Part shown: positions 57,601 to 64,000 of the stretch, piece after piece
Layout: every line of letters starts with the position of its first letter
Position numbering within the stretch: the first letter of the stretch is position 1
NCBI GenBank assembly: GCA_947561715.1
Contig: OX387202.1
Span: 17,497,001-17,561,000 of the forward strand
Origin: Ascidia mentula
Lineage: Eukaryota; Chordata; Ascidiacea; Phlebobranchia; Ascidiidae
Reading direction: 5' to 3'
Length of the DNA stretch: 64,000 nt
The notes under the pieces: generated by a model
The model's database searches: none
What the model saw: only the letters and a program-made list of their open reading frames with translations
Told to the model about the DNA's origin: nothing
Made by a program: the position numbers and the translations under genes

Positions 57601-57855
57601 TCCTTCCATCTTTGCTTCCAATCTCCTAAATTCGTTTTCCCAGGTGTTATTGGCACCGGGCTCTCCTTTCGGTCCCTGGACCCCACGAGGCCCAACAGCT
57701 CCCGGTGGACCTCGCTTTCCAGGAGGACCCGCTGGTCCTGGTATGGGATCTTCGTTGCTTCCTCCACAAGTCAGGATGACCTGATTGGCTCTTTGGCACA
57801 AACTTAGAATTGGACAAGTTAGAAAAAGCAGCAGAATGCAGCTGATATTTGCCAT
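54695..57855 (-). CDS. Ficolin-like lectin (collagen plus fibrinogen-related domain), copy 4
   Basis: Six exons on the minus strand: 57855-57582, 57307-57168, 56870-56774, 55993-55897, 55834-55767 and 54930-54695 (912 nt, 303 aa), GT-AG borders and phases all fitting. The architecture is that of copy 3, and exons 1-3 encode the same protein sequence. The C-terminal part differs strongly: exon 5 reads [20 protein letters not shown], and exon 6 carries [15 protein letters not shown] and [16 protein letters not shown] before EMKIRPVM. The calcium-type motif DRDHD and four domain cysteines are kept. A Gly-Asp common before the YHN motif is Val-Asp here. Probably a secreted lectin with a specificity different from its neighbours; this is inference. 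The SINE is in intron 3 and the intact MITE in intron 5. Confidence 0.9.
55401..55701. mobile_element. 301-bp hAT MITE in ficolin copy 4, intron 5
   Basis: Ends caggggcgcacaac and gttgtgcgcccctg, perfect 14-bp inverted repeats; target duplication atttagag (55,393-55,400) and agttagag (55,702-55,709), one mismatch. Same length as in copy 3; each keeps matched TIR substitutions (tgcac versus gcgc) at both ends. Confidence 0.9.
56249..56317 (+). mobile_element. Decayed short tRNA-like SINE in ficolin copy 4, intron 3
   Basis: atcgggattcgtgcatagga through cacggtctggcc and a seven-base A run, orthologous to 21,075-21,144. Confidence 0.6.
56360..56704 (+). mobile_element. tRNA-Lys-like SINE insertion in ficolin copy 4, intron 3
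   Basis: The tRNA-like head is 56,469-56,541 with A-box tagctcaattggtagagc and the ttcaaac loop. The right direct repeat (gccaatcatgccattgcatg, ending about 56,704) is intact; the left one has lost its first bases by a small deletion. Confidence 0.72.
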
Positions 57856-58436
57856 CTGCATTTTGAAAGTAGGCCTACAGAAGTTAAACAAGAAACAACA
57901 TGAAATGTTACATGCTGATTATGTCAAGTCGGTTACAGAAGAATGCCTTAAAAAGGAAAAAACATTTTTTGTTACAATTTATCCGTTTGTTGTTCATTTG
58001 TTTTTAATTGAATTCCGCATTTTATGTTTGAATCACTTTTTATTCATCGAAAATTTAGTGTATTTTTTACACACGACATATGAATGTACAAAAGTTAGTA
58101 ACGTGCAGATAGTTTCACATCACAATCATTACATTGGGTTTTAAGAGTTCTGTTTTAGGTTAGCTGAATTTCGAAACCACAGCGTTCTTTTGGCGGTTGT
58201 TGATTTGATAACTTGGTTGTTTACAATTGAACTGTCTTTTTAGCCGTGTGACCTCATTTAAAAACTTAATATTTTACATACAAAAAACGTCTGAAGTTCA
58301 TCAAGATGATTTTAGCGTTTCATATCTTTCGTCACAAACTCCTCACACTGTGCAAACATACAACAACCTTTACACATAGCAAGTATGTCCCTCTGTTTTG
58401 ATCTGCAACGATATATGAAACACTCTATCTCTTTTT
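57856..58436. other. 5' flank of ficolin copy 4
   Basis: Nearly identical to the copy 3 flank; ctgtag acceptor-like site at 57,880-57,875 (minus strand). The 1.13-kb array begins 582 bp from the start codon. Confidence 0.5.
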
Positions 58437-61400
58437 CTGGCAATGGCACTGCCAACATCAGCACGAAAACGAAAACAAGTGGTGTTCGTGAGAGCCGTCG
58501 GGTCCATTAGCAAAGTTTTGATTTGCTTCACTGCATGTGGAGGAAAATTGTTTTCGCTTTTGCGTGGGAAAAAAGCAACTTATGGAGTCAACTTCGTCCA
58601 TTAGCAAAGCGATAACAAGGTTCACACGGGAATTGTGCGTGCCATGATAGGAAAGGCCATCATGGTATGTGAACTGATGGGATCGCGAAAATAAAACACA
58701 TTGTACAATTTTAAATGCTTACAAATGACACGCGAAATCAGTATGTTGCAAAAAACATGAATTTTGGGTTCAACATAAAATATAATGTTTCTTTACCTGA
58801 AAGCTTTCGTCTCAATTCTCAACAACAGCAAACCCGATATAATTATACCAGCACAAAAAGATATTCTATGGAAATCGTGTTGATTTGCTTTATTAAACAA
58901 GTCAATGAATGAAAGCATGTACGAATGTCTTGCATTACCTAAGTGAAATACTGGTTGTCCAATTTGACTCCCATAGCGAAGGCCTTACCTTGGAACTGAG
59001 GCAGTTGTTTTCTATCTAACCGCCAAAGAAATGTTTTAAAACATTGAAGAGGGCCAGGCATGCTATCGTTAGGTTTGTGAAATATACAAACGATCCCACA
59101 TTACTTGGTTAAACAGTTTTTGGCGTTTGTCTGGATCAAATATTTTTGAGCAAATTACCGCAATTTCTGATATGATAATGCTGGTTCGTGATGGTATGCA
59201 ATTAGAGGTGTATTGATTGCTGGTGGTAAGCATTCTTTCATGCACAGGATGGCCTAGTTTAAATCTCTGTGGATTGAAAACTTCCTTATTGTCCAATGCT
59301 GCAGGCCACTGCCTTTGTGATCGCGTCGTTCTTATTTTTGAACAAGCTGGGCACGAGAAGCTGGGTGAAGAAGGCACGTCGTAGCTACATTTTCACTACT
59401 CTCCGGGTATTTCAGCTGTGGGCCGTGGATTGGGTTAAATTGCTCACGAATTTCAATCCGGCAATAACCTTTGCGTACATGAAGAAGTTAAATTTAGTTC
59501 TGTACAATGTGTACACACATTCTCTGGTTCAGAGTGTTAAAAAAACTGCTCTATGATATGTTTTTTTTCTGGCAATGGCACTGCCAACATTAGCAAGAAA
59601 ACGAAAACAAGTGGTGTTCGTGAGAGCCGTCCGGTCCATTAGCAAAGTTTTGATTTGCTTCACTGCATGTGGAGGAATATTGTTTTCGCTTTTGCGTGGG
59701 AAAAAAGCAACTTATGGAGTCAACTTCGTCCATTAGCAAAGCGATAACAAGGTTCACACGGGAATTGTGCGTGCCATGATAGAAAAGGCCATCATGGTAT
59801 GTGAACTGATGGGATCGCGAAAATAAAACACATTGTACAATTTTAAATGCTTACAAATGACACGCGAAATCAGTATGTTGCAAAAAACATGAATTTTGGG
59901 TTCAACATAAAATATAATGTTTCTTTACCTGAAAGCTATCGTCTCAATTCTCAACAACAGCAAACCAGATATAATTATACCAGCACAAAAAGATATTCTA
60001 TGGAAATCGTGTTGATTTGCTTTATTAAACAAGTCAATGAATGAAAGCATGTGCGAATGTCTTGCATTACCTAAGTGAAATACTGGTGGTCCAATTTGAC
60101 TCCCATAGCGAAGGCCTTGCATTGAAACTGAGGCAGTTGTTTTCTATCTAACCGCCAAAGAAATGTTTTAAAACATTGAAGAGGGCCAGGCATGCTATCG
60201 TTAGTTTTGTGAAATATACAAACGATTCCACATTACTTGGTTAAACAGTTTTTGGCGTTTGTCTGGATCAAATATTTTTGAGCAAATTACCGCAATTTCT
60301 GATATGATAATGCTGGTTCGTGATGCTATGCAATTAGAGGTGTATTGATTGCTGGTGGTAAGCATTCTTTCATGCACAGGATGGCCTAGTTTAAATCTCT
60401 GTGGATTGAAAACTTCCTTATTGTCCAATGCTGCAAGCCACTGCCTTTGTGATCGCGTCGTTCTTATTTTTGAACAAGCTGATCACGAGAAGCTGGGTGA
60501 AGAAGGCACGTCGTAGCTACATTTTCACTACTCTCCGGGTATTTCAGCTGTGGGCCGTGGATTGGGTTAAATTGCTCACGAATTTCAATCCGGCAATATA
60601 CTTTGCGTAGATGAAGAATTTAAATTTAGTACTGTAGAATGTGTACACACATTCTCTGGATCAGAGTGTTAAAAAAACTGCACTATGATATGTTTTTTTT
60701 TCTGGCAATGGCACTGCCAACATTAGCACGAAAACGAAAACAAGTGGTGTTCGTGAGAGCCGTCGGGTACATTAGCAAAGTTTTGATTTGCTTCACTGCA
60801 TGTGGAGGAAAATTGTTTTCGATTTTGCGTGGGAAAAAAGCAACTTATGGAGTCAACTTCGTCCATTAGCAAAGCGATAACAAGGTTCACACGGGAATTG
60901 TGCGTGCCATGATAGGAAAGGCCATCATGGTATGTGAACTGATGGGATCGCGAAAATAAAACACATTGTACAATTTTAAATGCTTACAAATGACACGCGA
61001 AATCAGTATGTTGCAAAAAACATGAATTTTTGGTTCAACATAAAATATAATGTTTCTTTACCTGAAAGCTTTCGTCTCAATTCTCAACAACAGCAAACCA
61101 GATATAATTATACCAGCACAAAAAGATATTCTATGGAAATCGCGTTAATTTGCTTTATTAAACAAGTCAATGAATGAAAGCATGTGCGAATGTCTTGCAT
61201 TACCTAAGTGAAATACTGGTGGTCCAATTAGACTCCCATAGCGAAGGTCTTGCATTGGAACTGAGGCAGTTGTTTTCTATCTAACCGCCAAAGAAATGTT
61301 TTAAAACATTGAAGAGGGCCAGGCATGCTATCGTTAGTTTTGTGAAATATACAAACTATCCCACATTACTTGGTTAAACAGTTTTTGGCGTTTGTCTGGA

Positions 61401-61811
61401 TCAAATATTTTTGAGCAAATTACCGCAATTTCTGATATGATAATGCTGGTTCGTGATGCTATGCAATTAGAGGTGTATTGATTGCTGGTGGTAAGCATTC
61501 TTTCATGCGCAGGATGGCCTAGTTTAAATCTCTGTGGATTGAAAACTTCCTTATTGTCCAATGCTGCAGGCCACTGCCTTTGTGATCGATTCGTTCTTAT
61601 TTTTGAACAAGCTGAGCACGAGAAGCTGGGTGAAGAAGGCACGTCGTAGCTACATTTTCACTACTCTCCGGGTATTTCAGCTGTGGGCCGTGGATTGGGT
61701 TAAAGTGCTCACGAATTTCAAGCTGGCAAAAACCTTTGCGTAGATAAAGAAATTAAATTTAGTAACACATTCTCTGGATCAGAGTGGAAAAAAAAACTGC
61801 TCTATGATATG
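58437..61811. repeat. 1.13-kb tandem array, three units
   Basis: Units begin at 58,437, 59,569 and 60,702 (periods 1132 and 1133 bp); the last is cut at about 61,811 at the same place as in array 1. The first unit shares ccaacatcagcacg with the first unit of array 1, where inner units have ccaacattagcacg. The last unit shares gggttaaagtgctcacgaat and caagctggcaaaaacc with the last unit of array 1. The 102-codon minus ORF is open in the first and third units; in the second an in-frame stop shortens it to 75 codons. Confidence 0.95.
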
Positions 61812-64000
61812 CATATTTTCAGTGCAGTTTGAAAACCTACAGCTACTCGAATGGCGACAGCAAAACATTTCTTATCACAGTTTTCTACACGAACAACACC
61901 TGGCAAAAAGGTTGAAAAATGGAAACAATAGTCGATGGTTGTGGGTTCAAGATGTACTTTTATTTTTCAATATATTGGATTATGTCATTTTCAGCATACG
62001 AAATCCATTGCGAAAAGACATTTCCTCACACAATCATAAACCATTGAAATGCATTCGCACCGAACATTTGATTTTACTGCTTTACGAGAGTAAGACATTT
62101 CAGAATAACTTTTCCACAAATTTTACAACGAGTCCAACTGTTTCCCACATGTTTTGCCGAAGAGAAACAATGTTAGTTGATAATTTTGGTAAATGTTAGT
62201 AAAAAAAGAAAAAATGTTTCCAATTTCAGGTAGCATTCTGTTCCAGATTGTTGTAACAGTCCGTTTCCCCTTCCAGTTACTCGGGGACGTACATGACGCA
62301 TGTGGCGCTGACGTAATCACAGCACGGTTCCGCATCACCGATTCGCGATGTCCACGGTCGTTTACCTTGGTTGCTGACGTTGAGTTTACGGCCCGATTCA
62401 ACTGGTCGCTAAGCAATTGGTTGCAACCAACAAAGGTATCCACGCAACCTGGAAACACGAACAGCGTTTTAAGATATATTGTAATGTATATTTATTAGGC
62501 CTAAAGCTGGTTGAAAAGTGACCACGGATTATATGGACTCGTTATTCAAACAAGCCACCGTTATTTGGGTATTGATAATGAACTGAACTATGTTTTTTTG
62601 AGCAGTTCGCGTGTTACTTGTGACAATTGTGTGTTTGCTATGAACGCTTTTTGGGAATACCGTTTTTGTATCTTCTTTTTTTTCAAAACAACAAATAATA
62701 TATACAAAGTGAATATGTTTTGTTGGAAGCTCTCCTTGCAAGTTTTTATCTATCAGTTCATTCTACAAAAACAGATGCAAATTAATACAAACAAACCAAC
62801 AGAAGTTATCGTAGCAAATTTCGTACCCGAAACAGTCGAAAGATTCCGGCTTGTAAGTGAATCACGTGACTTTCCAACCGCACCGGAAGTTACTTGAAAG
62901 CAATTTCGGCATTACCCAAAAAATATTTTACGACAATCTCAATATAGTATTGGATATACGTGGATGCGAACCACACTTTGCTGTATGTTATGTCAACATA
63001 ACGATACATATACGGTTGTATATTATCACACTAATCCTGTGTCAGCAAATTTTTTGTGTCGAAATGTTTTTAGAAATTTATTTCTTGTTATTCCCACGTG
63101 TGTTTGAATGTGGGCCGCGGAAAGACTACTAGGTCCAACCCATATGCAGACTGAAGGATTCCCCGGTATTGTCCAATAATCAGGTTGATACATGCAAGCG
63201 AATTTTCGTATTCATCTGTAAGGGTGACGTTTGGCACCGGAAACCTGAAGGTTATTCCAACGTTTCCCTGCACGTACTCTCGCGTTATCCATCTCTTTTA
63301 TTTACCGAAAAATTTATTGTCGTGTTTGGGCAAAAATAAACCGATGAATGAATGAATCGCTTGCGTCTCGGAAATTAAACGAAGAAGAAGAAAAACATCA
63401 TTTATTTGACATAACGCAGTCTAAGTCGACAGAGACGTTTTGTATCTCTCTATAGGGCAAGAATCTTTAGGTCTGATGTTAGGTGGAACGTGTAAAGGAT
63501 TCATTTGGAGGAGAATTTCACGTGGAGTGGCAAAATGCGCTTAAATTTTACTTTTCTCGCGATTTTTTTTGCAGGAATTTTGTTCTCACATTTTTAACTC
63601 AGTAGAAATTACTTTTTCTATTGCTGAGTTCCATACTACACACAAACTGACAACAAATCGAAATGTTGGACTCTTTAAAATGCCTTTGCTATTTCAGTTG
63701 ACTTCACGTCGTGGAAAAAAAGGTACGAATAACTTCTGAAATCAGGGAAATTTATTCATTGGGTTAACGTTACATAACTTACGCAATCATCAAAGTAAAC
63801 TTTTGTCGTATGTACAGGCTTAACGATGCCAAGAATCAAGCTTTTAACTAAAGAAACAAAAAAGAGGGCATGGCCGAACGAAATTGCCACAAAAAACACG
63901 CGAACAGTCAAAATTAATCCAACTTGGCGCTGAACTTTTTTCAATTTGCAAAGGGTTTGAATGAACGGCGAATTAAATTGTAACAGGAACATCTCACGAA
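61812..64000. repeat. Tail region after array 2 (partner 41,143-43,255)
   Basis: Nearly identical to 41,143-43,255. Differences include a 12-bp insertion at about 62,232-62,243, a replaced stretch near 63,040-63,100, a shorter (GAA)n run, and about 155 extra bp at 63,741-63,895. No gene is called. Confidence 0.65.

Overview
The window looks like nuclear DNA of an invertebrate chordate, most likely an ascidian tunicate. It is AT-rich, its genes are split by short introns (one of 62 nt), and its only convincing host genes are ficolin-like lectins with a short collagen helix plus a fibrinogen-related domain. The organism call is inference; the gene calls are read directly from the sequence.

Host genes. 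All lie on the minus strand, head to tail: the first exon of one copy cut off by the left edge (1-43), then three apparently complete six-exon genes at 19847-22688, 31623-34927 and 54695-57855 (302, 303 and 303 aa). Each complete gene carries the same foreign DNA: a tRNA-Lys-like SINE insertion in intron 3, a 301-bp hAT-type MITE in intron 5 (only a remnant in the first), and a roughly 280-bp piece of 28S rRNA just beyond the 3' end. These insertions therefore predate the gene duplications. Upstream of each start codon (about 0.5-0.85 kb) lies a tandem array: a 32-bp minisatellite for the first two copies, a 1.13-kb macrosatellite for the last two.

Layout. 1-6,996: ficolin exon 1, minisatellite, hAT-like element, then a mosaic of repeated blocks with a hAT MITE. 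6,997-16,297: block with a Penelope-like relic and a 5.4-kb LINE. 16,300-19,575: second relic, repeated block, 28S fragment. 19,847-22,688: ficolin. 22,689-31,355: minisatellite, hAT-like element, mosaic, 28S fragment. 31,623-34,927: ficolin. 35,499-41,142: five-unit 1.13-kb array. 41,143-45,190: low-information tail and relics. 45,190-54,432: second copy of the LINE-bearing block and 28S fragment. 54,695-57,855: ficolin. 58,437-61,811: three-unit array. 61,812-64,000: second copy of the tail.

The most notable signal is the pattern of divergence between the last two ficolin genes. Exons 1-3 (511 nt) differ at about three positions, all silent. Exon 6, which carries the calcium and ligand-binding part of the lectin domain, differs at 18 of about 78 amino acids with only about one silent codon difference. 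This suggests a lectin family kept uniform at one end and diversified at its binding face, inside a rapidly rearranging, repeat-rich locus. All comparisons were made by eye; no alignment or database search was run.
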